Positions 1 through 7,730 of a stretch of 11,263 nucleotides of DNA are shown one piece after another. The number at the start of each line of letters is the position of its first letter. Position 1 is the stretch's first letter. The stretch is from positions 7,246,297 through 7,257,559 of the forward strand of contig NW_019091362.1 of the NCBI RefSeq assembly GCF_001949145.1, written 5' to 3'. Source of the stretch: Acanthaster planci (lineage: Eukaryota; Echinodermata; Asteroidea; Valvatida; Acanthasteridae). A program made the position numbers and the translations under genes. The notes beneath the pieces were generated by a model. The model was not told the origin of the DNA, did no database searches, and saw only the letters and a program-made list of their open reading frames with translations.

Positions 1-497
1 ATGAATACCAATTCTTGGCCCAGTTCTGCATTATGAAAGTGATGCCCGTGCACGTATGCATCAGACCTAGAATCTTAAAGGCTTGTTTGAAGACTTCTGG
101 GAGGGGAGGTATATGATTCCCACGATAGCTGTATTTTCGTGGTGCAAAGTGTCCATGTTCAATTTTACCGAGCTGCTAGGAAGTACAAAATATTGCGTCG
201 TTCAAAATTGATGTGCTGACCTTGGAACCAGTCACAAGCAATGTAAATTGTTTGATGCCAGTAACCAAATAAAATTCCTTGTGCTTATTAAATCTCTGTC
301 TTCAGCAGCTCTCTCAATTTCCCCCTGTCATAGGGGCCATAATTTCCTTATCTTTATACCATGACTAAATCCTCCCGTTACCAGCCTAAAATTCTTCAGG
401 GGTAATAGATGAGAAGGTGATTACAGTATCCTTTATGTTACCAACTGCCTTAAATGTCCAAACAACTTGTGTGAACCTCTTTCCTCTCTTTACATAG
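1..497 (+). other. Upstream intron (3' part), no gene seen
   Basis: This is AT-rich sequence with stops in all forward frames and no recognisable domain. It ends in a pyrimidine-rich tract and an AG at 496-497, the 3' splice site of the first exon. It is probably the tail of an intron, because the following exon begins with two bases of a split codon. An AATAAA at about 267 has no support as a poly(A) signal of another gene. Confidence 0.6.
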
Positions 498-727
498 GTT
501 GTCAGGATGTCATTTCAAGCACAGATGCTGTTGGCAACATAACATCTCCCCTCTTCCCCGATGACTATCCCCGCCTTGTCAACTGTCTCTATCGTGTTGA
601 TCTATCCTCGTCCGTTGGAGCTGATTCTCGCATCCGACTGCAGTTTGTATACTTCTCCCTTGGGGCAGACGATTATGTTGAAATCCGAGAACTTGACTCA
701 TCTGCAAGGAATTATGGGACTCCCGTG
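498..727 (+). CDS. Exon 1 in window: N-terminal two thirds of CUB domain 1
   Basis: The exon enters at phase 1 (two bases complete a split codon) after a TTTACATAG acceptor. It leaves at phase 0 before a consensus GTGAGT donor. The translation begins at the first CUB cysteine (CQDV), followed by the family motif GNITSPLFPDDYP, then the second cysteine (NCLYRV), a hydrophobic strand LQFVYF and DDYVEI. DDYVEI matches the conserved YDYxEI block. The acidic residue that normally sits just upstream of this block in calcium-binding CUBs is absent: the sequence is SLGADD, with no glutamate. NIT is an N-glycosylation sequon. The domain is completed by the exon at 1366. Confidence 0.9.
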
Positions 728-1365
728 GTGAGTGTGACCTCTGTTTTGTGCTCACATATTTAACAATCAAATTGAGTATGAGAAAATTCAGCAAATGATT
801 GAAGTCACTGATAGTGGAGTAGTAATTTTGGTATTAATTTTCTTTTTATTAAAAGTATCTCCAATATGCAACCAGTTTATGTCTAGAGCTGTTTTTAAAT
901 CTGAACTTTGCTCTTGCTATTTAGGCCCAGAAACTATTTTGTTGGCCATTGCTCAAACCAAATAGGATTTTTTCAAACTGTGGCTTCATGCTATGGTGTT
1001 TGGTACTCACACACATGTACACATGACACGAAGTTGATATATATTGAGCCCAAATTTTTATGGATCCTAAACTCTAAGAGTTAGAGCCAATGGCAAACCA
1101 AGATTTGAGAAATGGTCGTTAGCTTTGTTTGATATCGCAAGACTAATTTAATTTGCAATGAATAGGAAGAGGCGTTGTTATCCCCAATTACACAATCATT
1201 TGTTTATAGAGCTGTAACTTAGGGTATAGAACAGTTTGGAGTTTTTTGCTCAGTCACATAAAATGTTTTGATTAGAATTAGTAAATTGATTTTTGTATCT
1301 GGTATCCCATCAGCTGAACTATATATCCTCCGCCAATTTGGTGGTAACGATTTTCTGCATACAAG
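728..1365 (+). other. Intron within CUB1, phase 0
   Basis: This 638-base AT-rich intron splits CUB1. The donor is GTGAGT. The acceptor is TTTTCTGCATACAAG, which has only a short pyrimidine run, so the 3' end is less certain than the 5' end. In the CUB reading frame a TAA lies about 15 bases upstream of the acceptor, which limits how far the next exon could extend upstream. Nothing else is recognised. Confidence 0.75.
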
Positions 1366-1492
1366 GTTATTAAAGGCCGTGGCCCAATCAAGGACTATTT
1401 CAGTTCTGGCAGCTCGCTGGACATTCAGTTTGTGTCGGATGCATCTGCTGAAGCCCGCGGCTTCCGAATTCTCTACTCCCAGTCTGAAGCAG
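1366..1492 (+). CDS. Exon 2: C-terminal third of CUB domain 1
   Basis: The exon enters at phase 0 and leaves at phase 1 before a CAG|GTAAG donor. The translation VIKGRGPIKDYFSSGSS, then LDIQFVSDASAEARGFRILY, is the typical CUB tail: a serine-rich turn, the hydrophobic strand with SD (the conserved calcium-site aspartate), then the GF motif and last strand. The usual third and fourth cysteines, expected near the start of this segment, are absent. The start was chosen as the only AG after the in-frame TAA that keeps phase with the previous exon and starts at the expected CUB position. A longer ORF in another frame across this exon is a shadow. Confidence 0.83.
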
Positions 1493-1900
1493 GTAAGACA
1501 AATAAAATGGGCTCTGCTAGTGGTGCTGTAAGTGTCGCTTAATACAATGGAGCTTTAAAGTACAGAGTTAAAAAAAAACCTGATGTGTATTGAATTGAAC
1601 AGATGGGTAAATTTTGAAGAATACTTGTTGAGAATGATTATTTGACTTTGTCTCTTTTTCTTTCTTTCTTTTTTTTTTCTTTTCTCAGAATTTCCTTCAA
1701 TCACTCCCTCTCTTGTCTAGTCTGGTTGATAGTCCTGTTTATATCTTGATAAAATGACTTAATAACAAGTTTTTGGTGATCGCATGTACATTTTTCTCTA
1801 CAATTTAGTTTGATGGACTTTTGAAACCTTATAGGCCATAACATGTGAACAACTGAATTTGGTTTCATCTGTGATATGCTGCTCTTTCCCCCGATCATAG
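1493..1900 (+). other. Intron between CUB1 and CUB2, phase 1
   Basis: This 408-base intron has a GTAAGA donor and a CCGATCATAG acceptor. It contains a very strong pyrimidine run (about 1650-1686) ending in CTCAG at 1684-1688. This looks like a better 3' splice site than the one used, but the sequence after it hits a stop after ten codons in the protein's frame and has no clear donor. Confidence 0.85.
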
Positions 1901-2269
1901 CTCAACCAGCTGAAAAGGACTGTGGAATGACCTACACCGTCAAGACCAACTCCCTTCTCAGTTTCCAGTCTGTTGGTTACCCGAATCGCCACGACAACTA
2001 CCAGTCCTGCACTTGGGTCTTCACCTGCCAACCAGACAAGGTCCTGTTTGCGTACTTGCTGCAGGCCGGCCTGGAAGACGGCTATGATTGGGTAGCAGTT
2101 GGCAATGGCAATGATCCGACTAACGAGACTGCACTCCTGGAGCGGTTCACAGGCCAGGCCACAGGCTTGATCTTGTTCTCAGAGGACAACATGATGTGGA
2201 TAACCCTGTACTCAGACTATTCCATTTCTGGAATGGGGTTCAGCTTCTTACTGGAGGAAATTGATCCAA
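1901..2269 (+). CDS. Exon 3: complete CUB domain 2 in a single exon
   Basis: The exon is phase 1 at both ends (123 codons' worth of bases) and encodes a whole CUB domain without an internal intron, unlike the other four. It reads DCGMTY, then FQSVGYPNRHDNYQSCTWVF, an LEDGYDWVAV block, LYSDYSISGMGFSF and a short exit IDP. Glu-Asp before GYD and the SD in the late strand are the calcium-site residues of the cbCUB type. The first cysteine pair is present and the second pair is absent. A third, unpaired cysteine lies at 2026-2028 (FTCQ). NET is a sequon. The GTAAGA donor at 2270 is good. Confidence 0.93.
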
Positions 2270-3300
2270 GTAAGAAATTTCTCTCTCTAAACTTTACAGT
2301 TGACCCTTTGCAGATCTTTGTGTTACAATGTTTTTTCTTACCTTCCAATGCTGCTGAGGAAATAAACAGCCAGGATCTTATTACAGGATGAGGTGTTGTT
2401 AATATCGAAGGCAGTTATTGTTTATAAAAATGTGTCATCCTTTGTGCAAAAGTTGATTTTCAGCAATGAAATGTGGAATCCTGTTAAAATGGTTAATCTT
2501 GATCAAGATGACACAAGCACCCGAGAGAGGGATGGATCCAGGATTTACCAAAAGGGTTGGTGTGAACTTAAGCAGTAATGGTTTATAGTACCTGGAGCAT
2601 GTAGCATGAAGCCCTTACTGCGTGGTGTTCAGGGCCCACTTAAGGCCCCTTGGGAGTTTGGGATTCTAGGCACTCTGTGGTGCAATTTCAGGCAGTATGA
2701 CCTCTTTTTATGCCTTTGTCACATTTATTAGGCTCGGTCATTCCCTCTTTTTTTTTCTTCCCACTCCCTCTTTTTCATCTCTTTATTTATTCAATGATAT
2801 TTTTGGTGAAGAGGATCTACCCCTGTGAGATATTTGTTTGCATTTAAACACACTTGCTCTGTATTTTTCATACAGTTGTGTGTGCAGATGCAAAATTTCT
2901 TTCCTGTACCAAATCTTTACATTGGCTTTGTGCTAAGCAAAATTGACAGAGCACCAGTCACAAGTAATTCATATTTGGCTGGTAACCTGTGTTTTACAAA
3001 CCAGTGTTTCCTGTGCCTCAAACGTGTCCGAGCTTGTGTGCATTGTGAAATCTGTAAAATTGGTTTTGGGATATCTCAGGATGGAATCTAAGGATATAAG
3101 GTATGACTGGGATGTCTAGATTATTGGAATGACAAGATTGAAATCAAATCTCTGTGAAATTTAAGGAAATCTTTTGATTTCAATTAAGTGATTCAAATAA
3201 TTGATTTCAAAAGATTTTAAATCATTGCTTTCAAATTAGTTTACTTCTAATAAATAAGATGCTTAAAAAATAAAATTTTTTGGGTTTTTTTGGCTCTCAG
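2270..3300 (+). other. Long intron between CUB2 and CUB3, phase 1
   Basis: At 1031 bases this is the longest complete intron here. It has pyrimidine-rich stretches near 2735-2790, an imperfect 19-base inverted repeat at 3167-3185/3199-3217, and an open frame of 88 codons (2825-3091) that resembles no domain and fits no splice phase. The acceptor is a TTTTTTGGCTCTCAG tract. No exon is supported inside it. Confidence 0.85.
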
Positions 3301-3523
3301 GTGAAGTTCCAGTGCCACCACCTAAAACTCAGAGATCACATGACTTTGGTATCCAGGCAACCTGCGGGGGTGATGTTTTGGTGCCTACTGATGGGAAAGC
3401 AATCATCACCTCGCCCAATTACCCTGGAGAATATGACATCAACACCACGTGCACCTGGCTGATTACAGGCATCCCTGGACGGCGATTCCAAATGATCTTT
3501 GATTTCTTCGAGACTGAGAAAAA
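3301..3523 (+). CDS. Exon 4: proline-rich linker and first half of CUB domain 3
   Basis: The exon enters at phase 1 after a strong pyrimidine tract and leaves at phase 2. Its first 21 or so residues (SEVPVPPPKTQRSHDFGIQA) form a hydrophilic proline-rich linker, the only long spacer between domains in the window. CUB3 then starts at TCGGDV, with ITSPNYPGEYDINTTCTW (first cysteine pair and the SPNYP signature) and MIFDFFETEK, the strand carrying the calcium-site glutamates. NTT is a sequon. The donor GTACTT is weak, but splicing there gives AA + C = Asn and rejoins the CUB at exactly YD. Reading on into the intron loses all CUB similarity. Confidence 0.85.
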
Positions 3524-4287
3524 GTACTTCATTCTCAAACAGATTTCAATTAGATTTATTACTCTTGGGAGTTTCCAACTTTTGTATTCCTACACCATCA
3601 GTAATTTCAAATGGACTTACAATGTAGTTTCTTTTTATTTGTTTAATTTTTCTGCCAGTCAAAAAAGAAATGTTGTAGGTCATATTTTTGGTCTTTAATT
3701 TGATGGCTTCTGACTAGTGCCCCTGAGCAAAGATTCCAACAAATGGTAGGAACCAAGTCCTGGCACTGTGTTCTGGAGGTTGCAGATTCAGATCCCATGC
3801 CAGTCAATTTATTTGGTCATCTTTGTAGTCATAAAAATGTTGTGTAGTGCCTAGTTGGTTTCCCATCATAGTTTATTTGATAACTTGCAATGTAAAACTG
3901 AGAAAGAGACACATTTTTGACAGCTTTTTTACAGCGTCCTGAGAGGCTTTCATGTGCCAGTGATTCAGGTTCAGTTTGAAAGAAAGGTTTCTAAACCAAG
4001 TGTCAACTAAAAGGCTTCCTCTTAGGAACATTTTGTTTTACCCTTAACTGCCCAGATTTAAGTAACATCTTGTTACAAGGTGTATGAACGGATTTGGGAC
4101 TTTCAATTGCTGATGTTTTACAGGGGCTGCTGTTCTCGTGTTGTTTAAAAGGAAAAATGCAAGGTTGAATTATTGGTTAGATTGTGGCAGATCTGGAGCA
4201 GCTCTCAGCAGAAGTAAGTCTGATAGAAAAAAATGGGCTTTTATGTCAAGACATCACCTTTACTGCTGCTGTTCACCTCTTACACAG
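3524..4287 (+). other. Intron within CUB3, phase 2
   Basis: This 764-base intron has a weak GTACTT donor and a good acceptor tract ending CTCTTACACAG. The upstream exon frame stays open for 58 codons into the intron, but the encoded residues do not resemble CUB. No other gene or repeat is recognised. Confidence 0.8.
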
Positions 4288-4472
4288 CTATGACCTGTTA
4301 TCTGTTGGCGCTGGTCTGGATCCATTAGATCCAACATCCCTTCGTACTGCGGTGTCTGGCTCCAGCCTGCCCAGTAATATTGTCTTGGCCAGTGACACTG
4401 CTTGGGTAGAGTTTACATCAGACAGTTCTACCATTGGAAATGGATTCTCCATTTCTCTCCAAAATGGAAACG
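4288..4472 (+). CDS. Exon 5: second half of CUB domain 3
   Basis: The exon enters at phase 2 (one base, C, completes an Asn codon) and leaves at phase 1 before GTAAAA. It begins at YDLLSVGAG, the conserved CUB YDxxxV block with the second calcium-site aspartate. It continues through SLPSNIVLASDTAWVEFTSD (third calcium-site aspartate) to GNGFSISL, the last CUB strand. Both cysteines of the second disulfide are missing. The open frame runs upstream to 4184, but that part is intron: the acceptor TTACACAG falls exactly where the CUB alignment requires it. Confidence 0.9.
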
Positions 4473-4837
4473 GTAAAAATTGACTGAGTTTGCTTGTGTA
4501 TGTATGTGAGTTTATTGGTGGCAGGGGAATTATAAATTAACATCTGTGGAAAATTCCATTCCACACTGCATTAATTGTCGTGTTAATGTAGAGAGAGAGG
4601 CCCTCATTCATTATCACTGTTTTTGGCAGGAAATAATTTCCTAATAGAGCGGTTTTTGTAGCATATCTTCCCATGTAACTTCATTCCGACAACTTGACGC
4701 TTTTTTGTTATTATTTTGGATGGGATTCTGGCCTTTTGTGTGACTTTTTCTTTGAAGCCATTATTTAATGTAATTTTTCTCCTGGCTTATTTGATCAGTA
4801 TTGAGGTTCTACTATTTTGTTTGTTCTTGGTTTCTAG
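4473..4837 (+). other. Intron between CUB3 and CUB4, phase 1
   Basis: This 365-base AT-rich intron has a GTAAAA donor and a TTGGTTTCTAG acceptor. It contains a short GA run near 4590. Nothing else is recognised. Confidence 0.85.
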
Positions 4838-4993
4838 ATTGTGAATTGATTCTGACCGTCCCTTCTGGCGGTAACATGACCGTGGAGTCACCAAACTACC
4901 CCAATGTTTACCCAAATAACTCCTACTGTTTCTGGACCATTGTCAGTCAGTCAGGCCGGCCCCTGAGAGGTGATGTCATCCGTTTCAGCACTG
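4838..4993 (+). CDS. Exon 6: first half of CUB domain 4
   Basis: The exon enters at phase 1 (G|AT = Asp) and leaves at phase 1 before a consensus GTAAGT. The translation reads DCELIL, then GGNMTVESPNYPNVYPNNSY, CFWTIV and RGDVIRFST. This gives the first cysteine pair, the SPNYP signature and the W-x-I strand. NMT and NNS are sequons. An RGD tripeptide (4966-4974) lies just before the strand leading to the calcium-site glutamate. The spacing from W to the following YD block (across the splice) is 23 residues, close to the 22 in CUB5, so the domain is not truncated. Confidence 0.9.
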
Positions 4994-5344
4994 GTAAGTG
5001 TTGAGTTGAATTCACTGAGGTGCCCTCTTCATCAAATATTAAATGACATGTAGGTTCATTCGAGTAATAGCTTTTCACTCACCCATGCCCTGAATTATGG
5101 TCTATACTGTTTTTCTTTTTTACATTAGCTTCACTTTACGTTATAGTTGTTTAGCAAAACTTCAACTTCTTTTTCTTGTGATAGTTGTTACCATGCATTA
5201 ATGTGTGCAATAATTGCTTGTGTGTCAATCATAAAGTGATCAATCTAGCACTGAGTTGTTGCTGATGATTGAATGTTGTTTGAAGGTTTGGCCAAGTCTT
5301 TTTCATACTCAACTTCTTCCTTGATTGATTGGTTGATTACACAG
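4994..5344 (+). other. Intron within CUB4, phase 1
   Basis: This 351-base intron has a GTAAGT donor and a GATTACACAG acceptor. It is AT-rich and has no recognisable repeat or exon. Confidence 0.88.
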
Positions 5345-5527
5345 AGGATGGCTATGATTTTGTGGATGTTGGTGTGGGTAATCAACCAGCCGACCTTTCC
5401 ACACGCTTCATTCACACATCTGGCTCTGGTCTCCAGCCGTTTAGTGCTAACTCTAGCACTCTGTGGATGACGTTTACCAGTGATGGCACCAACAATGCTG
5501 AAGGATTCCAGGTTGTCTTCCTCGATG
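5345..5527 (+). CDS. Exon 7: second half of CUB domain 4
   Basis: The exon is phase 1 at both ends. The split codon G|AG gives the calcium-site glutamate, followed by DGYDFVDVGVG (conserved YD block). It continues to ANSSTLWMTFTSDGTNNAEG and FQVVFLD, the late strand with the calcium-site aspartate, the GF motif and the final strand. NSS is a sequon. The third and fourth CUB cysteines are absent. An open frame on the same strand offset by one base is a shadow. The donor is GTGAGA. Confidence 0.91.
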
Positions 5528-5947
5528 GTGAGATCTTACGTCCGGAATCTTTTAGAATCTCCAGAAGTCTAAATGTTGTAAAAAAAACATAAAGTTTACC
5601 ATCTGTATATGAAGCATTTTTAATGATAATTAAATCGTAGAATTGTAATTTTCAGAGAAATACTGTATCAATAAGAAGAATTGACTTTAAATTTGGACAT
5701 AATTTTTTTCTTTACAAGTTTTCCACTGAAATATCTTTCTCAAGTATTTTGTCAAACTGTACCTTTGAATTAGATGGCTCTCGTAAGCTTGCCAAATAAT
5801 TATGAACCATTAATTTTGGAGGCAGCATTGTTGTCCATCTAGCCTTACTGTTGCTCCCAAACCCACCATGTCATTATTTCTGCCAAAGGAATTTGTCTTT
5901 CCAGCTTTTCACGTTCTTTGTTTGGTTTTTCTCTCTACACTTTTCAG
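5528..5947 (+). other. Intron between CUB4 and CUB5, phase 1
   Basis: This 420-base intron is very AT-rich. It has a GTGAGA donor and a pyrimidine-rich acceptor tract (CTCTCTACACTTTTCAG). The open frames entering it from both sides are read-through, not coding. Confidence 0.87.
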
Positions 5948-6156
5948 ATGGCTGTGATGACAGCATCATTGAAAACACCACATCCGGCAGAATCGAGTCT
6001 CTCAACTTCCCTAATACCTACCCCAACAACCTGGACTGTACCTGGACCATCCGTGTTGGAGAGATCTTCCGAGTCAAGCTTGTGTTTGAGGCTTTTAATG
6101 TGGAGTCTGGCTATGATAAGCTCATCATCGATGGTGTGGACGGAGATGGTTCATTG
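5948..6156 (+). CDS. Exon 8: N-terminal two thirds of CUB domain 5
   Basis: The exon enters at phase 1 (G|AT = Asp) and leaves at phase 0 before GTAAGA. The translation reads DGCDDSIIENTTSGRIESLN, then FPNTYPNNLDCTWTIRVG, VKLVFEAFNVESGYDKLIID and GVDGDGSL. It carries the first cysteine pair, the FPNTYP variant of the SPNYP signature, the W-T-I strand, the calcium-site glutamate (NVES) and the YD block. NTT is a sequon. The exon stops at the same structural point and phase as the first CUB1 exon. Confidence 0.92.
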
Positions 6157-6893
6157 GTAAGACTCTTACTCCTTCATCCTTTTCTTTTATTCACACCTGT
6201 CCTTCTCTGAAAACCTTGCTCTTTGGGATCTTGTTTCTTGAATCCAGTATATCCAAACTCTTCTGTTAAACTAACTCCATAGCTGAGTGCAGTCAGATTT
6301 CAAAAATGTTTTCGTCGTGCAATCTGTGAAGTTCACACATGACAAACTGTTAAGGCAATTTTAGGTAAGAGATTTTGGAAACTGTAAAAATTAAACAATG
6401 TCAAATGGGTAATTCCAGAAATTAGGGGTCCAAAATGTGACATTTTTGTGTCCTTGTTACATCTGACCTATGTTATTTGACATGGAATTATCACTGGAAT
6501 TGATTTCAAACCTTTACCATTTGTTTAGCAGGTAATTGGCATTAATTCATCACTCTTGGAAATAAGAAAGTGTGTTCTGGACTTACAAAATCATACATCA
6601 GATGTAACAGGGACACGAAAAAAATAGACCCCTAATTTCTGGAATTATTAAAACATTAATAGAGTTATTTGAAAGAGTTTTTACCAATTGCATAACATCC
6701 TGCAGGCTTACTTAAAAGCAAGACTTTGTGTACTTGTGAACGTTATCAAAAGGTCTCATAGAAGATTCACTGAATTTAAAAGAACAAAGATTTTAATCAT
6801 TCATTCTGTGCGTATGAAGTTATTGCAGGTTTGCCTCATTGAGATAATCTTTTTGTTAACACGAAACTGTGAAATGTATTTTACAATCAACAG
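6157..6893 (+). other. Intron within CUB5, phase 0
   Basis: This 737-base intron has a GTAAGA donor and an ACAATCAACAG acceptor with a modest pyrimidine tract. It contains the palindromic MITE-like element at 6410-6647, listed separately. The open frame running from 6688 into the next exon is on a different reading frame from the protein and is not coding. Confidence 0.83.
6410..6647. repeat. Palindromic MITE-like element in CUB5 intron
   Basis: The left end TAATTCCAGAAATTAGGGGT (6410-6429) is matched in inverted orientation by ACCCCTAATTTCTGGAATTA (6628-6647). Inverted similarity continues inward for about 60 bases, through GTGTCC-TTGTTACATCTGA on the left and TCAGATGTAACAGGGACAC on the right, with a few indels. 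The middle (about 100 bases) has little pairing and no coding capacity. The size, perfect termini and lack of a gene fit a nonautonomous foldback or MITE. The ends begin and finish with TA, compatible with a TA target duplication, but the palindrome makes the border ambiguous. Confidence 0.65.
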
Positions 6894-7014
6894 ACTTTGA
6901 CTGGTTCCAACCTCCCTGATGATGTTTTAAGTGCAACCAATGTGATCACGATCCAGTTCCAGACTGACTCTGATGGTGGCGCTTCTGGATTTGCACTGAC
7001 ATTTGAAGAAATAT
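6894..7014 (+). CDS. Exon 9: C-terminal third of CUB domain 5
   Basis: The exon enters at phase 0 and leaves at phase 1 before a consensus GTGAGT. The translation TLTGSNLPDDVLSATNVITI, then QFQTDSDGGASGFALTFEEI, is a CUB tail with the calcium-site aspartate (QTD), the GF motif and the last strand. No third or fourth cysteine is present. From the splice point to the IQF strand there are 22 residues, the same as in CUB1, so this intron is at a homologous position. Confidence 0.88.
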
Positions 7015-7532
7015 GTGAGTTGAATATCCATTAGCTGAGTGATATAAATCTAGTTTTTGTGGTGTTATTCCCGCATTAGAGTTTGTTTAAAGTTACATAG
7101 TCCTTCATAAGTGAATAAATGTATGGTTGACAATTCATTTCAGACCGTGCAGCCCAGGAGAATGGATGCTGATAGTGTCCTTTGCCAAAACACATATTTA
7201 TTTCCATTCATAAATACCTTTTCAGTCACATAGTCTGTCTAAAGGAGTTTTAAAAGAAATATAAAGTAAACTTAAGTTCAGTTGAGTTCAGTAGAGTACA
7301 GTTCCCTTCCCTTCCCTTCCCTTCCCTTCCCTTCCCTTCCCTTCCCTTCCCTTGCCTTCCCTTCCCTTCCCTTCCCTTCCCTTGAGTTGAGTTGAGTTGA
7401 GTTGAGTTGTTGTCTTGTTTTCTCGATATTAAATGAAAGAGATAAAAGTGCTATCTGCAACAAAACTGTCATGATTCAAAGTAAGAATGTTTGGATAAAT
7501 CTTCCTTGTACTTTTCTTGTTTGTGCTGGTAG
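7015..7532 (+). other. Intron between CUB5 and CTLD1, phase 1
   Basis: This 518-base intron has a GTGAGT donor and an acceptor ending GTGCTGGTAG. It contains the pentanucleotide microsatellite at about 7271-7412, listed separately. The antisense open frame over that array (REGKGREGK-type repeats) is a product of the repeat period and is not a gene. Confidence 0.86.
7271..7412. repeat. Compound pentanucleotide microsatellite
   Basis: A period of five bases runs through the whole stretch. A degenerate leader alternates CAGTT and GAGTT variants (about 7272-7301). Next come about 16 TTCCC units (about 7302-7381) with one C-to-G interruption at 7354, then five TTGAG units (7382-7406). The TTCCC block is a strict pyrimidine/purine tract: the - strand is a run of GGGAA units, able in principle to form a G-quadruplex or triplex. 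It lies in an intron, so no effect on the protein is expected. Confidence 0.92.
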
Positions 7533-7730
7533 ATTACTGCCCTGGTGGGTATGTTGCATTCCAAGTTGGTGAGGGGTACACCTGCTACAAGTTCTCTGCA
7601 GATGAGAAGAACTGGATAGAGGCCCGCAAGGACTGCCAGTCCACCGATAATGGAGACCTGATCATTATCGAGAATGCCCTGGAGAACAGAGGCATTGCAG
7701 AGATAACAGGGGGCCTGGACTGGTGGCTAG
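7533..7730 (+). CDS. Exon 10: first half of C-type lectin-like domain 1
   Basis: The exon is phase 1 at both ends. The translation begins YYCPGGYVAFQVGEGYTCYK, the N-terminal cysteine pair of a long-form CTLD. It continues FSADEKNWIEARKDCQSTDN with the W-x-E-A-R-x-x-C helix, then GDLIIIENALEN and LDWWLG, which replaces the usual WIGL core motif. The split G codon at the end joins the GF of the next exon. Helix and strand order are as expected for the family. The donor is GTGAGT and the acceptor tract is CTTTTCTTGTTTGTGCTGGTAG. Confidence 0.93.

Noticed and set aside
261-275. AATAAA as a poly(A) signal of an upstream gene
   Set aside because: Single AATAAA motifs are frequent in AT-rich introns, and no coding sequence precedes it.
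1268-1531. Open frame of 87 codons covering the second CUB1 exon
   Set aside because: It is in another frame. The frame beginning at 1366 gives a proper CUB tail and correct phases on both sides.
2825-3091. Cysteine-rich open frame of 88 codons in the CUB2-CUB3 intron
   Set aside because: It matches no domain, has no flanking splice sites in phase, and the exons on either side already join in phase without it.
3524-3698. Continuation of the CUB3 frame past the proposed donor
   Set aside because: The residues are hydrophobic and unlike CUB. The rest of the domain is found in the exon at 4288 with matching phase.
5918-6160. Open frame overlapping the CUB5 exon in another frame
   Set aside because: It is a shadow of the CUB5 frame, which carries clear CUB motifs.
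7278-7472. Antisense open frame with repeated REGKG units
   Set aside because: It is generated by the pentanucleotide microsatellite and has no other support.
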